This document shows, piece by piece, positions 10,178-18,651 of a stretch of DNA of 30,543 nucleotides. Source of the DNA: Sulfuricystis sp964478415 (GTDB taxonomy: Bacteria; Pseudomonadota; Gammaproteobacteria; Burkholderiales; Rhodocyclaceae); contig CAYZII010000019.1 of NCBI GenBank assembly GCA_964478415.1, positions 1 through 30,543 on the forward strand. Reading direction: 5' to 3'. The position numbers and the translations under genes were made by a program. The notes below the pieces were generated by a model. It did no database searches. It was not told the origin of the DNA and saw only the letters and a list, made by a program, of their open reading frames with translations. The first letter of the stretch is position 1. Every line of letters begins with the position of its first letter.

Positions 10178-12843
10178 GTTCTCACCCTTTTGCGGCGGCG
10201 CAGCGCCTTCTCGATCTCCATGATCACGAGCGCCGCCAGTGCCACGGCCGCCATTTCGCCCCAGGCGGAAAGGGCGATCGCGGCAGTGCCGAACAGCTGC
10301 TGGAAGATCGGCAGGTAAGTGAAGGCCAGCTGCAGGAGCAGCATCCCACCCGCTCCAGCCCACACCCAAGGGTTCGAAAACGGCGCCACGCCCCAGAGCG
10401 GCTGGGTCAGGGAGCGGCAGTTGAACAGGAACGCCGTTTCGATCATCACGAACACATTGACGGCGATGCTGCGTGCCTCGGCAAGCGTCGCGCCACGCTC
10501 GAGGGCGAGCAGGAACAAGCCGAAGGCAGCCGTCAGCATCAGCCCACCGAGCAGCAGCACACGTTGTAGCAGCACGTGATCGAGGATCGGCGCGTGTGGT
10601 GGGCGCGGCGGCCGATGCATCACGTCGTGTTCTTTCGGCTCGAAGGCGAGCGGCAGCCCCAGCAGCACCGCGGTGGTCATGTTGATCCAGAGGATCTGCA
10701 ACGGCGTGATCGGCAGCGTCATGCCGGCCGCGATCGCGGCGAGGATCATTATGCCTTCGCCGAAATTGGTCGGCAGCGTCCAGGTGATGAACTTGATGAT
10801 GTTGTCGTAGATGCCGCGGCCTTCCTCGATCGCGGCCTCGATGGTGGCGAAGTTGTCGTCGGCAAGCACGATCGCTGCTGCCTCCTTGGCGACTTCCGTG
10901 CCGCCCTGGCCCATCGCGATGCCGATGTCGGCAGTCTTGAGCGCCGGCGCGTCGTTGACGCCGTCACCAGTCATCGCGACGATCTCGCCATTGGCCTGCA
11001 GGGCCTTGACGAGCCTGAGCTTCTGTTCCGGCTCGACGCGCGCGAAGACATCGACCTCGCGCACAGCCAGGCTCAGCGCCGCATCGTCCAGGGCGGCGAG
11101 CTCGCGCCCCGTCAATGCCCGGCCGTCCCCGCCTACGATGTTCAGCTGGCGGGCGATCGCCAAAGCGGTTTCGGCATGATCGCCGGTGATCATCTTGACG
11201 CGGATGCCGGCGGCGTGACAGGTCTTGACGGCGGCGATCGCGCGTGGGCGCGGCGGATCGATCATGCCGACGAGTCCGAGGAATTCAAGTTCGCTTAGAT
11301 CATCCCAGTCCAACGTGTCGGCATCGCTGATGCGGCGCGCCAGCGCCAGCACACGCATTCCTTGCCGCGCCAAAGTGCCGGCGACCGCCTCGATCTGTGC
11401 TATGTCGGCATCCCGGCACAGAGGCAGCAGCTTTTCGAGTGCGCCCTTGACGTAGATGATGCGTTCGTCCTCGATGCGATGCAGTGTGGCCATCATCTGT
11501 CGCGTCGCATCGAATGGCAGGGTGTCCAGGCGTGGATAGAGTTGTGCCGCGGTCGTCTCGTCCAGGCCGGCCTTTCTGGCGACGACCAGCAGCGCTGCCT
11601 CGGTCGGATCGCCGGCGATCTGCCATTGGCCATGCTCGTGGGTGAGCGCCGCATCGTTGCACAGAAGCCCTGCAAGCAGTGCCTCGCGTGCCGTCTCGTC
11701 AGCGCCGATTTTCTGCAGGGCACGGTCTTTTCCGTCCTTTGTGCCGAAGAAAAAGAATTCGCCTTCCGGCGCGTAGCCGTGGCCGGAAATCTCGTAAAGC
11801 CGGCCGGCGGCCCACAGCGCGCGCACGGTCATCGCGTTTTCGGTCAAGGTGCCGGTCTTGTCCGAGCAGATCACCGTCGTACTGCCCAAGGCTTCGACGG
11901 CGGGCAATTGGCGCACGATCGCATGGCGCTTCGCCAGCCGCGTCACCCCGATCGCCAGCGTGATCGTCAGCGCGGCAGGCAAGCCTTCGGGGATCGCCCC
12001 CACCGCGAGCGCCACCGCGGCCATGAACATTTCGAGGGCAGGCTGCTGGCGCCACAGGCCGATCATGAAGGTGAGCGCCGCCAGGGCCAGAATCACCCAG
12101 AGCAGCATCTTGGCGAAGGCTGCCATTTTGCGCGTCAGTGGTGTCGCGAGTTCCGGCGCGGCGGCGATCATGCCGGCGATGCGGCCGGTTTCGGTACTCG
12201 CGCCGGTAGCGACGACCAGCCCGACGCCTTGGCCACCGACCACGATCGTGCCGGCAAAGGCCATGTTGCGGCGATCGGCGAGTGGTGTCTCCCTGGGTAA
12301 CTGCCGGCTGTGCTTTTCGACGGGCAGCGATTCGCCGGTGAGAGCCGCCTCGACGGTGCGCAATTCCTTGCCATGCAGGATGCGCAGATCGGCCGGCACC
12401 TTGTCGCCGGCGGAAAGATGCACGATGTCACCCGGCACCAGATGGGCGGCCGCGATGCGCTGTCGGCGACCGCCGCGTACTACCGTTGCTTCGCTGGCGA
12501 TGCTCTTCGCCAGCGCGGCGAGCGCTTCGGCGGCCTTGCCTTCCTGCAGGAAGCCGACGATCGCATTGACCAAGACGACGCCGAGAATCACGCCGCTATC
12601 GACCCACTCGCCCAGAAGAGCGGTGATCGTCCCCGCGGCGATGAGGACCAGCACCAGTGGTGCGCGCAACTGGTCGATGAAGCGCCGTAGCGCGCTCTTG
12701 CCCGGTGCGGCGGGCAGCGCGTTCGGTCCATGGCGATCGAGACGTGCAGCGGCTTCTGTGTCGCTCAAACCATGATGCGGGTCGACGGCATGGTGCGCGA
12801 GGATCGCCTCATGATCGAGGGCATGCCATTCAGGTGTGCTCAT
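10159..12843 (-). CDS. P2-type cation-transporting ATPase (CtpF/PacL-like)
   Basis: An ATP-driven cation pump of the inner membrane, 894 residues. Motifs in order: an N-terminal cation-ATPase domain, the actuator LTGES (168-172), M4 PEGLP (285-289), and phosphorylation site SDKTGTLT (327-334, D328). KGALEK lies in the nucleotide domain (466-471), followed by TGDGVNDAP (625-633) and a C-terminal M7-M10 membrane block. M5 keeps N693 and E696 (NFGE), and M4 keeps E286. These match Ca2+ ligands N768, E771 and E309 of SERCA. In M6, however, N721-M-T-T-A725 has Ala where SERCA has the ligand Asp800. The ion, Ca2+ or another, is therefore uncertain. It lies 53 bases after a one-helix protein and downstream of a Kef-type antiporter on the same strand. 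Confidence 0.92.
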   Translation of the reverse strand: MSTPEWHALDHEAILAHHAVDPHHGLSDTEAAARLDRHGPNALPAAPGKSALRRFIDQLRAPLVLVLIAAGTITALLGEWVDSGVILGVVLVNAIVGFLQEGKAAEALAALAKSIASEATVVRGGRRQRIAAAHLVPGDIVHLSAGDKVPADLRILHGKELRTVEAALTGESLPVEKHSRQLPRETPLADRRNMAFAGTIVVGGQGVGLVVATGASTETGRIAGMIAAAPELATPLTRKMAAFAKMLLWVILALAALTFMIGLWRQQPALEMFMAAVALAVGAIPEGLPAALTITLAIGVTRLAKRHAIVRQLPAVEALGSTTVICSDKTGTLTENAMTVRALWAAGRLYEISGHGYAPEGEFFFFGTKDGKDRALQKIGADETAREALLAGLLCNDAALTHEHGQWQIAGDPTEAALLVVARKAGLDETTAAQLYPRLDTLPFDATRQMMATLHRIEDERIIYVKGALEKLLPLCRDADIAQIEAVAGTLARQGMRVLALARRISDADTLDWDDLSELEFLGLVGMIDPPRPRAIAAVKTCHAAGIRVKMITGDHAETALAIARQLNIVGGDGRALTGRELAALDDAALSLAVREVDVFARVEPEQKLRLVKALQANGEIVAMTGDGVNDAPALKTADIGIAMGQGGTEVAKEAAAIVLADDNFATIEAAIEEGRGIYDNIIKFITWTLPTNFGEGIMILAAIAAGMTLPITPLQILWINMTTAVLLGLPLAFEPKEHDVMHRPPRPPHAPILDHVLLQRVLLLGGLMLTAAFGLFLLALERGATLAEARSIAVNVFVMIETAFLFNCRSLTQPLWGVAPFSNPWVWAGAGGMLLLQLAFTYLPIFQQLFGTAAIALSAWGEMAAVALAALVIMEIEKALRRRKRVRTQVGRR

Positions 12844-12896
12844 CCGGAGGCGGCAGGGGCGGTCGGGGGCGACTCATCTCATAGAAGACGATCGCC

Positions 12897-13064
12897 TCAT
12901 GAAAAAGAAGCACGTTGCGCCCAGGCTGCCGGTATAGACGTGCTGCTTGCATAGGTGATCCACGACCAGATGGCCAGCCCCAGCGACAGCACGGCACAGG
13001 TAAAACTGACGCCCGCGCTGATCAGGGAAACTTTTTTCAGAAAACCGCGTTTCGGCGAGGACAT
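12897..13064 (-). CDS. Small single-helix membrane protein, 55 residues
   Basis: No family is recognised. The start at 13064 gives a basic N-terminus (SSPKRGFLKK), one strongly hydrophobic helix at about 13-38 (ISAGVSFTCAVLSLGLAIWSW within it), and a short tail ending AQRASFS. By the positive-inside rule the N-terminus should be cytoplasmic. An in-frame ATG at 13088 adds eight residues without a ribosome-binding site. The chosen start has only a weak purine stretch (GAGAAAAG) upstream. It lies between a CPA2 antiporter (26 bases upstream) and the P-type ATPase (53 bases downstream), all on the minus strand, so co-transcription is likely. Small one-helix proteins often modulate a neighbouring transporter; that is only inference here. 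Confidence 0.55.
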   Translation of the reverse strand: MSSPKRGFLKKVSLISAGVSFTCAVLSLGLAIWSWITYASSTSIPAAWAQRASFS

Positions 13065-13090
13065 GGGTCTTTTCTCGTGAAGCTGCATGG

Positions 13091-14818
13091 CTAAGGTTGA
13101 TCACCCTTTTGGCCATGATAGTAGTTGCGTAGCGACGCATAGCGGTGGCTGCGAATCTCGCGCACCGTGCCGATGGCGCGTTCCACCGGCACGCCTAGCT
13201 GTACCAGCGTTTCGGCGGCGATCATCAGGCTGCCTTCGAGCACCTCCGGAATGACCTCGGTGGCGCCGGCTTCCTTCAGTTTCGCCACCGTCGATTCGTC
13301 GGCGGCGCGGACGATGATCGGGATGTCCGGACGGGACAGCCGCACCTTGCGCACGACGAGCTCGGCAGAATGCGGATCGGGATAGGCGACCACCACGGCA
13401 CGGGCGCGCGCCAGCCCCGCCGCTTGCAACACCTCGCTGCGGTCGGCGCTGCCGAACACCAGTTTGCCGCCAGGCGGCACCGGGCGCTTGAGCTGCTGCG
13501 GATCGATGTCAAGGGCAAGAAAGGGAATGCCCTCGCTGGCGAGAAACTCGGCGATGCGCCCGCCGGTACGACCGTAGCCGCACAGGATCACATGACGATC
13601 CATTGCAAAGCCGGCCACGGCGATGTCGTGGATCGCCTTGGCCTGATGCGCCCAGTCCCCCCGCACCATGCGACCAGTGAACCTGACGGCGCGGTTGATC
13701 AACAGCGGCGCGACGAACATCGAGATCAGCATCGCGGCGAGCGTGACCTGGAAGACATCACTGCCGATCAGTTTCAGGCTGTGTGCCAGTCCGATCAGCA
13801 CGAGACCGAATTCGCCGGCCTGAGCGAGCTGGGCGGCGGTGCGCAGCGCGACATCGAGCGTGTTTTTTGCCAGCCGGGCGATCAGGAACACTACCAGTCC
13901 CTTGCCGCCGATCAACAACACTACCGCGAGCAGCAGCCGGTGCAGGTTTTCGATCACGAAACGGACATCGAGCATCATGCCGACCGTGACGAAGAACAGG
14001 CCGAGCAGGATGTCGCGGAACGGGCGGATGTCGGCCTCGACCTGATGACGGTAGATCGTCTCAGAGATCAACATGCCGCCGATGAAGGCGCCGAGTGCGA
14101 GCGACAGCCCCGCCAGACTGGTGGCCCAGGCCAACGCGATCACCAGCCAGAGCGTGGCGAGCACGAACAGTTCTTCGGAACGTTGCCGGGCGATCGCGTC
14201 GTAAAAGCGGCGGATCAGCCGCTGACCGGCCCAGATCATCAGCGACAGCATTACCGCGGCCTCGGCGAACGCGACAGTGAGAGAGTGCGGCAGTGCCTCG
14301 GGGGACTGGGTTAGCGCTGGGAAAAGGATCAGACAGGGCACCACCGCGAGGTCCTGGAACAGCAACACGCCCATCGTCTGACGTCCGGAGCGCGAATGCA
14401 GCTCGAAACGTTCGGAGAGCAGCTTGGCGACGATCGCGGTGGAGGACATCGCCACCGACAGGCCGACCGCGAGCGCGACGCGCCAGTCCTGGCCATAGCC
14501 ATAGATGGCGATCAGCGCGGTCGCGCCCGCGGTGAGCCCCAGTTGGGCACCACCGAAGCCGAACACAAGCGAACGCATCGCCTTGAGCCTCGTCAGGCTG
14601 AATTCGAGGCCGATCGAGAACATCAGGAACACGACGCCGAACTCGGCGAAGGCCGAGACGTCGCGGTTTTCTTCCAGGATCGCCACCCCATGCGGACCGA
14701 GCAACAGGCCGACCGCGAGATAGGCGAGCATCGCGGGGCCCCTGAAACGGCGGGTGAGCAGCAGCGCCACCACCGTTGCGGTGAGCAACAGCAAGAGGAG
14801 GAATAGCTTGTCATGCAT
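13091..14818 (-). CDS. Kef-type monovalent cation:proton antiporter (CPA2) with TrkA-N domain
   Basis: An inner-membrane K+(Na+)/H+ antiporter, 575 residues. The N-terminal ~385 residues form the multi-helix Na+/H+-exchanger domain. LLFQDLAVVP carries Q155-D156, the Kef-type ion-site pair. TVGMMLDVRFV (278-288) and LAQAGEFGLVL (331-341) are typical of the family. A cytoplasmic Rossmann NAD(H)-binding TrkA-N domain begins at HVILCGYGRTGGR (409-421). I chose the start MHDKLFLLLL at 14818; an upstream in-frame ATG (14887) adds 23 polar residues with no family character. The C-terminus resembles the YbaL/KefB group. KefF/KefG ancillary proteins are absent, so classical glutathione gating is not shown. 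It is first in a minus-strand group with the small membrane protein and the P-type ATPase. Confidence 0.9.
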   Translation of the reverse strand: MHDKLFLLLLLLTATVVALLLTRRFRGPAMLAYLAVGLLLGPHGVAILEENRDVSAFAEFGVVFLMFSIGLEFSLTRLKAMRSLVFGFGGAQLGLTAGATALIAIYGYGQDWRVALAVGLSVAMSSTAIVAKLLSERFELHSRSGRQTMGVLLFQDLAVVPCLILFPALTQSPEALPHSLTVAFAEAAVMLSLMIWAGQRLIRRFYDAIARQRSEELFVLATLWLVIALAWATSLAGLSLALGAFIGGMLISETIYRHQVEADIRPFRDILLGLFFVTVGMMLDVRFVIENLHRLLLAVVLLIGGKGLVVFLIARLAKNTLDVALRTAAQLAQAGEFGLVLIGLAHSLKLIGSDVFQVTLAAMLISMFVAPLLINRAVRFTGRMVRGDWAHQAKAIHDIAVAGFAMDRHVILCGYGRTGGRIAEFLASEGIPFLALDIDPQQLKRPVPPGGKLVFGSADRSEVLQAAGLARARAVVVAYPDPHSAELVVRKVRLSRPDIPIIVRAADESTVAKLKEAGATEVIPEVLEGSLMIAAETLVQLGVPVERAIGTVREIRSHRYASLRNYYHGQKGDQP

Positions 14819-14904
14819 CGCACCACATGATAACGGGCAAACCTTCCCCTTGCGCTTTTCGACGACAAACCGCATATTGCTCGGCATCTTCCCAAGGAGC
14901 CATC

Positions 14905-15510
14905 ATGAATGCGCGTCTAACCCTCCTGCTTGCCTTTTTTGTGAGCCTGCTTTCCGGTTGCGGCTACAACCAGATCCAGCGCAACGATGAGGCAGTCACT
15001 GCCGCCTGGTCGGAAGTGCTCAACCAGTATCAGCGGCGCGCCGACCTGATCCCGAACCTCGTCGCCGTGGTGCAGGGCTATGCCGCCCATGAAAAGGAGG
15101 TGCTGACGAAGGTCACCGAAGCGCGCGCCGCGTTGGCCGGCATCAAGGCGACCCCCGAGCTGATCAACGATCCGGCGGCCTTCGCGAAATTCCAGCAGGC
15201 CCAGAGCGAACTCGGCTCTGCCCTGGCACGGCTGCTGGTGGTCGCCGAGAATTATCCGCAGCTCAAGGCCGATACGAATTTCCGAGATTTGCAGGCCCAG
15301 GTGGAAGGCACCGAGAACCGCATCGCCGTCGCGCGCAAGCGCTACATCGAGGCGGTGCAGGCCTACAACGTCTCGGTGCGCACCTTCCCGAACAACCTGA
15401 CGGCGATGCTGTTCGGCTTCAAGTCGAAAGCCAATTTCAGCGTCGGGGACGAGAAAGCCCTCGCCGCGCCGCCGGTGATCCGCTTCGATGGTGCTCCCGC
15501 GTCGAAATGA
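14905..15510 (+). CDS. lemA: LemA family protein, predicted lipoprotein
   Basis: LemA proteins are membrane-anchored helical-bundle proteins of poorly known function, often found beside TPM-domain proteins. This one has 201 residues and an N-terminal signal with a lipobox (LLSGC, Cys19), so it should be lipid-anchored on the outer face. The family signature follows: GYNQIQRNDEAVTAAWSEVLNQYQRRADLIPNLV in effect spans residues 20-53. YNVSVRTFPNNLTAMLFGF lies near the C-terminus. AAGGAG (14894-14899) lies five bases before the ATG and supports this start over an upstream in-frame ATG at 14827. The stop overlaps the next ATG (ATGA), so it is coupled to the first TPM gene. Confidence 0.93.
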   Translation: MNARLTLLLAFFVSLLSGCGYNQIQRNDEAVTAAWSEVLNQYQRRADLIPNLVAVVQGYAAHEKEVLTKVTEARAALAGIKATPELINDPAAFAKFQQAQSELGSALARLLVVAENYPQLKADTNFRDLQAQVEGTENRIAVARKRYIEAVQAYNVSVRTFPNNLTAMLFGFKSKANFSVGDEKALAAPPVIRFDGAPASK

Positions 15511-16331
15511 ACGCACGGCGCTGGTGGGCGGCGTTCTGGCTGATCGCGCTTTGCCTGGCAAGCGGTCTCGTTGCCGCGAACGTGCCCACTCCACCGCTGA
15601 AAGCGCGCGTCACCGACCTGACCGGCACCCTGACGGTGGCGCAGCGCGCCGATTTGGAACAGCGTCTAGCCGCGCTCGAGCGCGACAAAGGGGCGCAGAT
15701 CGCGGTGTTGCTGCTGCCCACGACGCAGCCGGAAACCATCGAAGAGTTCGGCATCCGTCTCGCGGAGAGCTGGAAAATCGGCCGCAGGGGCATCGATGAT
15801 GGCGTGATCGTGATCGTCGCGAAAGACGACCGCGCGGTGCGCATCGAAGTGGGTTATGGACTGGAGGGCGCGATACCCGATGCGGTGGCCAAACGCATCA
15901 TCGAAGAGCTGATCGTGCCACGCTTCCGGCGGGGCGATTTCCACGGCGGACTACAAAGCGCCATCGATGCGCTCGCGAGCCTGATCGCCGGCGAGACGCT
16001 GCCGCCAGCGACGCAGCAAAGCGGCGGCGGAAAAACCGATGATCTGAGCGCGCTGCTGTTCTTCGTCATTCTCGCCAGCGGTTTTTTGCGCCTGCTGCTG
16101 GGTCTGCTCGGCTCGCTGATGGCGGCGGGACTCGCGGGCTTTTTTGCCTGGTGGCTTTTTGGCTCCTGGCTGGCGGCGTTTGTGGCCGCACTGCTGGCGT
16201 TTTTATTCTCGTTCATGCGCAGCGGGCGCGGCGGCTGGCATGCCGGTGGCGGAGGCTTTTCACGCGGTGGCGGCGGATTCTCGGGCGGCGGCGGTGGTTT
16301 TGGCGGCGGCGGCGCCTCCGGGAGGTGGTAA
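15507..16331 (+). CDS. TPM-domain protein with glycine-rich tail (YgcG-like)
   Basis: 274 residues with a signal peptide (~1-24, LVAA/N) and a TPM domain (~30-160). The domain contains RVTDLTGTLT, GDRG-like RRGIDDGVIVIVAKDDR, and the signature IEVGYGLEGAIPDAVAKRII. Two or three membrane helices follow (~180-235). The extreme C-terminus is a Gly-rich tail (GGGGFSRGGGGFSG and similar) after RSGRGGWHAG. TPM domains are extracytoplasmic; in plants one (TLP18.3) acts in photosystem II repair, and bacterial roles are unclear. Gene order lemA-TPM-TPM is common and suggests a shared envelope function. The start overlaps the lemA stop, and the stop abuts the next ATG. Confidence 0.9.
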   Translation: MNARRWWAAFWLIALCLASGLVAANVPTPPLKARVTDLTGTLTVAQRADLEQRLAALERDKGAQIAVLLLPTTQPETIEEFGIRLAESWKIGRRGIDDGVIVIVAKDDRAVRIEVGYGLEGAIPDAVAKRIIEELIVPRFRRGDFHGGLQSAIDALASLIAGETLPPATQQSGGGKTDDLSALLFFVILASGFLRLLLGLLGSLMAAGLAGFFAWWLFGSWLAAFVAALLAFLFSFMRSGRGGWHAGGGGFSRGGGGFSGGGGGFGGGGASGRW

Positions 16332-16826
16332 ATGATAAGGCTCCTTACCCATCTGCTCACGCCCTCCTGGTTCGCGTTGCGGCACTTTCCGGCGACCGTA
16401 CGCGCCGAGATCGCCACAGCGGTGGCGGGCTCCGAACAGCGTCATCGCGGTGAGATCTGTGTCGTCATCGAAGGGCCCTTGCCCTTTTCGTTGCTCTGGC
16501 GCGATGTCCCGCCACGGCAGCGGGCGCTCGATCTGTTTGCCGAGCGGCGGGTGTGGGATACCGAAGAAAACAGCGGCGTGCTGATCTATGTGCAGCTCGT
16601 CGATCGCTGCGTCGAGATCGTTGCGGATCGTGGCATCGCGCGGCGTGTGCCGCAAGCGACCTGGGATGACCTGTGCCACGATCTTGCGGCGGCGCTGCGA
16701 GCAGGGCGCTACCGTGAAGGGGTGCTCACGGCGATCGACGCGGTGACGCGGCTCCTCGCGGAGCATTTTCCGGCGTCGGAGGACAATCCCAACGAGCTTC
16801 CGGATGTGCCCGTGGTGCTGGATTGA
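16332..16826 (+). CDS. Second TPM-domain protein, no signal peptide
   Basis: 164 residues. The TPM core is recognisable: RHRGEICVVIEGPLP, ENSGVLIYVQLVDRCVEIVADRGIARRV (roughly residues 76-105) and the helical end AALRAGRYREGVLTAIDAVTRLLAEHF. Unlike its upstream neighbour it has no clear signal peptide or membrane helices. It may therefore stay in the cytoplasm or dock to the neighbour. Its ATG follows the previous TAA directly, so it is the third gene of the lemA operon. The tail (EDNPNELPDVPVVLD) is acidic. The gene is convergent with uspA, with 23 bases between stops, and an interspersed repeat fills that space. Confidence 0.87.
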   Translation: MIRLLTHLLTPSWFALRHFPATVRAEIATAVAGSEQRHRGEICVVIEGPLPFSLLWRDVPPRQRALDLFAERRVWDTEENSGVLIYVQLVDRCVEIVADRGIARRVPQATWDDLCHDLAAALRAGRYREGVLTAIDAVTRLLAEHFPASEDNPNELPDVPVVLD

Positions 16827-16828
16827 CC

Positions 16829-16852
16829 GTGCCGTGTCCCCAGCGCCGATTA
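16829..16852 (+). repeat. Interspersed GC-rich repeat, copy B
   Basis: GTGCCGTGTCCC followed by CAGCGCCGATTA. It fills the space between the convergent second TPM gene (stop ends 16826) and uspA (stop 16850-16852), overlapping the uspA stop codon. It matches copy A after a two-base shift in the centre. The position between two stops suggests a transcript-end element, though no T tract follows. Confidence 0.55.
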
Positions 16853-17272
16853 TTTGACCAGCGTCACCGGCAGGCGGGCCAGTTGCAGCACCTTTTGTGA
16901 GACCGAGCCGAGCAGCGCGCCGCCCAACGCGCCCAGGCCCCGCGTGCCCATCACGATCTTGTCGCACTTGTGGTCGTCGGCGAACTGGACGATGGTTTCG
17001 GCGACAGGGCCGATCAGCACAGTGGGTGTGTAACGCACCCCCGCCGCGTCCAGAACCCCGCGCACCGGCCTGAGGGCGTCGCCGCCGTGGGTTTCCTGCA
17101 TCGCCTCGATCTCGCTGGCCTTCATGTGGCTGCGGATCTCCGGTGCGTCGACCGGCTCCTGGACGTTGAGCAGCACGACTTCGTGCAGATCGCAGCCTTT
17201 CACCGCTTCGATCACATGGCGGGCTGCGCGGATCGAGTGTTCGGAGCCATCGACGGCGAGCAGGATTTTCAT
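16850..17272 (-). CDS. Universal stress protein, UspA family
   Basis: A 140-residue single Usp domain. It begins MKILLAVDGSEHSIRA and ends with the nucleotide-binding loop GTRGLGALGGALLGSVS. That loop fits the G-2x-G-9x-G-S/T pattern, so ATP binding is expected. Usp proteins are cytoplasmic dimers induced by starvation or stress. The start at 17272 is supported by AGAGGAA seven bases upstream; the in-frame ATG at 17341 lacks one. It is divergent from the NhaD-type antiporter with an 86-base spacer, so the two may share regulation. The convergent neighbour is the lemA/TPM operon. Confidence 0.93.
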   Translation of the reverse strand: MKILLAVDGSEHSIRAARHVIEAVKGCDLHEVVLLNVQEPVDAPEIRSHMKASEIEAMQETHGGDALRPVRGVLDAAGVRYTPTVLIGPVAETIVQFADDHKCDKIVMGTRGLGALGGALLGSVSQKVLQLARLPVTLVK

Positions 17273-17323
17273 GATGCGGTTCCTCTGGAAGCGTGTTGCC
17301 GCGAAGTGTAGCCGAATCCCGGC

Positions 17324-17332
17324 TGCTAGAAT
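17324..17332 (+). promoter_or_regulatory. Candidate extended -10 element for the NhaD-type gene
   Basis: TGC followed by TAGAAT gives an extended -10 (TGnTAnAAT pattern, 5 of 6 to TATAAT). No good -35 lies at 17 bases, which extended -10 promoters tolerate. The start point would be near 17339, with a leader of about 20 bases carrying GGAG at 17349-17352. Prediction only. Confidence 0.35.
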
Positions 17333-17358
17333 CCGCCGCAAACTGAGTGGAGAACTTC

Positions 17359-18648
17359 ATGGAGCTCTTTGGCGTCCCGGTCGATTTCATCCTGTTCGCG
17401 GCCACCCTGCTTGGCGTCGCACTATTCCACCATTACGTGCTGCAGGTCGCCTTGACCGGCCTGGCGGTGATCGCCGGCTACAAGATTTTGTTCACTGGCT
17501 TCAAGACCGGCCTGGGGCTGGCCGGTTTCGGCCTGCACATGGCGCATGAGTGGGTGCTGCTGGTCAACCTTTTCTGCCTACTGGTCGGTTTTGCGCTACT
17601 GGCGCGCCATTTCGAGGATTCCGGTGTCCCCGAGGTGTTGCCGAGGTTGCTGCCGGCAGGCTGGCTCGGCCCCTTCGTGCTGCTCGTCATCATCTTCGTA
17701 TTGTCGGGCTTCCTCGACAACATCGCCGCCGCACTGATCGGCGCCACCGTGGCGGCGAGCGTGTTCAAGCGTAAGGTGCATATCGGTTATCTCGCCGCGA
17801 TCGTCGCGGCCTCGAACGCCGGCGGGGCGGGTTCGGTGGTCGGGGATACGACGACGACGATGATGTGGATCGACGGCGTCGATCCACTCGACGTGTTACA
17901 CGCCTATCTGGCCGCCGCCGTCGCGCTGATCGTCTTCGGCATCCCGGCGGCGCTCGCGCAGCACAAGCACATGGCCCTCGTCAAGAACTACCATGCCCGG
18001 CACAGGATCGACTGGGCGCGCGTTGGCATCGTCGGCTTCATCCTCGTCGCCGCGATCGTCACCAACGTCACGGTCAATCTCAAGTTTCCCTCTGCAGCCG
18101 ACCATTTCCCGTTCCTCGGCGTCGCGGTCTGGGTGGCGCTCTTGCTAGCGATCCCGATACGCAAACCGGAATGGAGCCTGGTGCCCGATGCGGTCAAGGG
18201 CTCGATCTTCCTGCTCGCGCTGGTGACCTGTGCCTCGATGATGCCAGTCGAGAAGCTACCGCCGGCCTCCTGGCAATCGGCGCTGACGCTGGGCTTCGTC
18301 TCCTCGGTGTTCGACAACATCCCGCTCACCGCGCTGGCCTTGAAGCAGGGCGGCTACGACTGGGGCTTTCTTGCCTATGCGGTTGGCTTCGGCGGCTCGA
18401 TGCTGTGGTTCGGCTCCTCGGCCGGCGTGGCGGTCTCGAACCTGTTTCCCGAAGCGAAGTCGGCAGTGCAATGGGTGCGTCACGGCTGGTTCGTGGTCCT
18501 CGGCTACATCGCCGGCTTCTTCGCGCTGCTCATGATCCTTGGCTGGCATCCACATGAACCACACAAGAAAGACAAGGCGGTCATGGAACTATCGAAATTG
18601 GTCGAACCAGCCATGTCAGCTGCGGTAGCGGTGCCTGGCCATCAATAG
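17359..18648 (+). CDS. nhaD: NhaD-type Na+/H+ antiporter
   Basis: An inner-membrane sodium/proton antiporter of the ion transporter superfamily, 429 residues with about 11-12 hydrophobic helices. Two inverted-repeat-like signatures are visible. SGFLDNIAAALIGATVAA is followed by SNAGGAGSVVGDTTTTMMWI in the first half, and SVFDNIPLTALAL with GFGGSMLWFGSSAGVAVSNLFPE in the second. The GD-TTTM-WI and DN-P motifs are those of NhaD. ATG 17359 is chosen because GGAG lies six bases upstream; a GTG at 17347 would add four residues. A hydrophilic C-terminal tail follows the last helix. The next antiporter gene starts four bases after the stop, so they form an operon. Substrate is inferred from family. 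Confidence 0.85.
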   Translation: MELFGVPVDFILFAATLLGVALFHHYVLQVALTGLAVIAGYKILFTGFKTGLGLAGFGLHMAHEWVLLVNLFCLLVGFALLARHFEDSGVPEVLPRLLPAGWLGPFVLLVIIFVLSGFLDNIAAALIGATVAASVFKRKVHIGYLAAIVAASNAGGAGSVVGDTTTTMMWIDGVDPLDVLHAYLAAAVALIVFGIPAALAQHKHMALVKNYHARHRIDWARVGIVGFILVAAIVTNVTVNLKFPSAADHFPFLGVAVWVALLLAIPIRKPEWSLVPDAVKGSIFLLALVTCASMMPVEKLPPASWQSALTLGFVSSVFDNIPLTALALKQGGYDWGFLAYAVGFGGSMLWFGSSAGVAVSNLFPEAKSAVQWVRHGWFVVLGYIAGFFALLMILGWHPHEPHKKDKAVMELSKLVEPAMSAAVAVPGHQ

Positions 18649-18651
18649 CCC

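Noticed and set aside
11688..11711. Look-alike of the interspersed repeat in the ATPase gene
   Set aside because: Also 21 of 24, but within continuous coding sequence with no sign of an insertion; not listed as a feature.
11362..12300. Long plus-strand open frames opposite the P-type ATPase
   Set aside because: Two overlapping antisense frames exist in the same place; the ATPase motifs on the minus strand explain the sequence.
16253..16326. Glycine-rich repeats in the first TPM gene as a mobile or regulatory repeat
   Set aside because: GGC/GGT runs encode the normal Gly-rich tail of this family.
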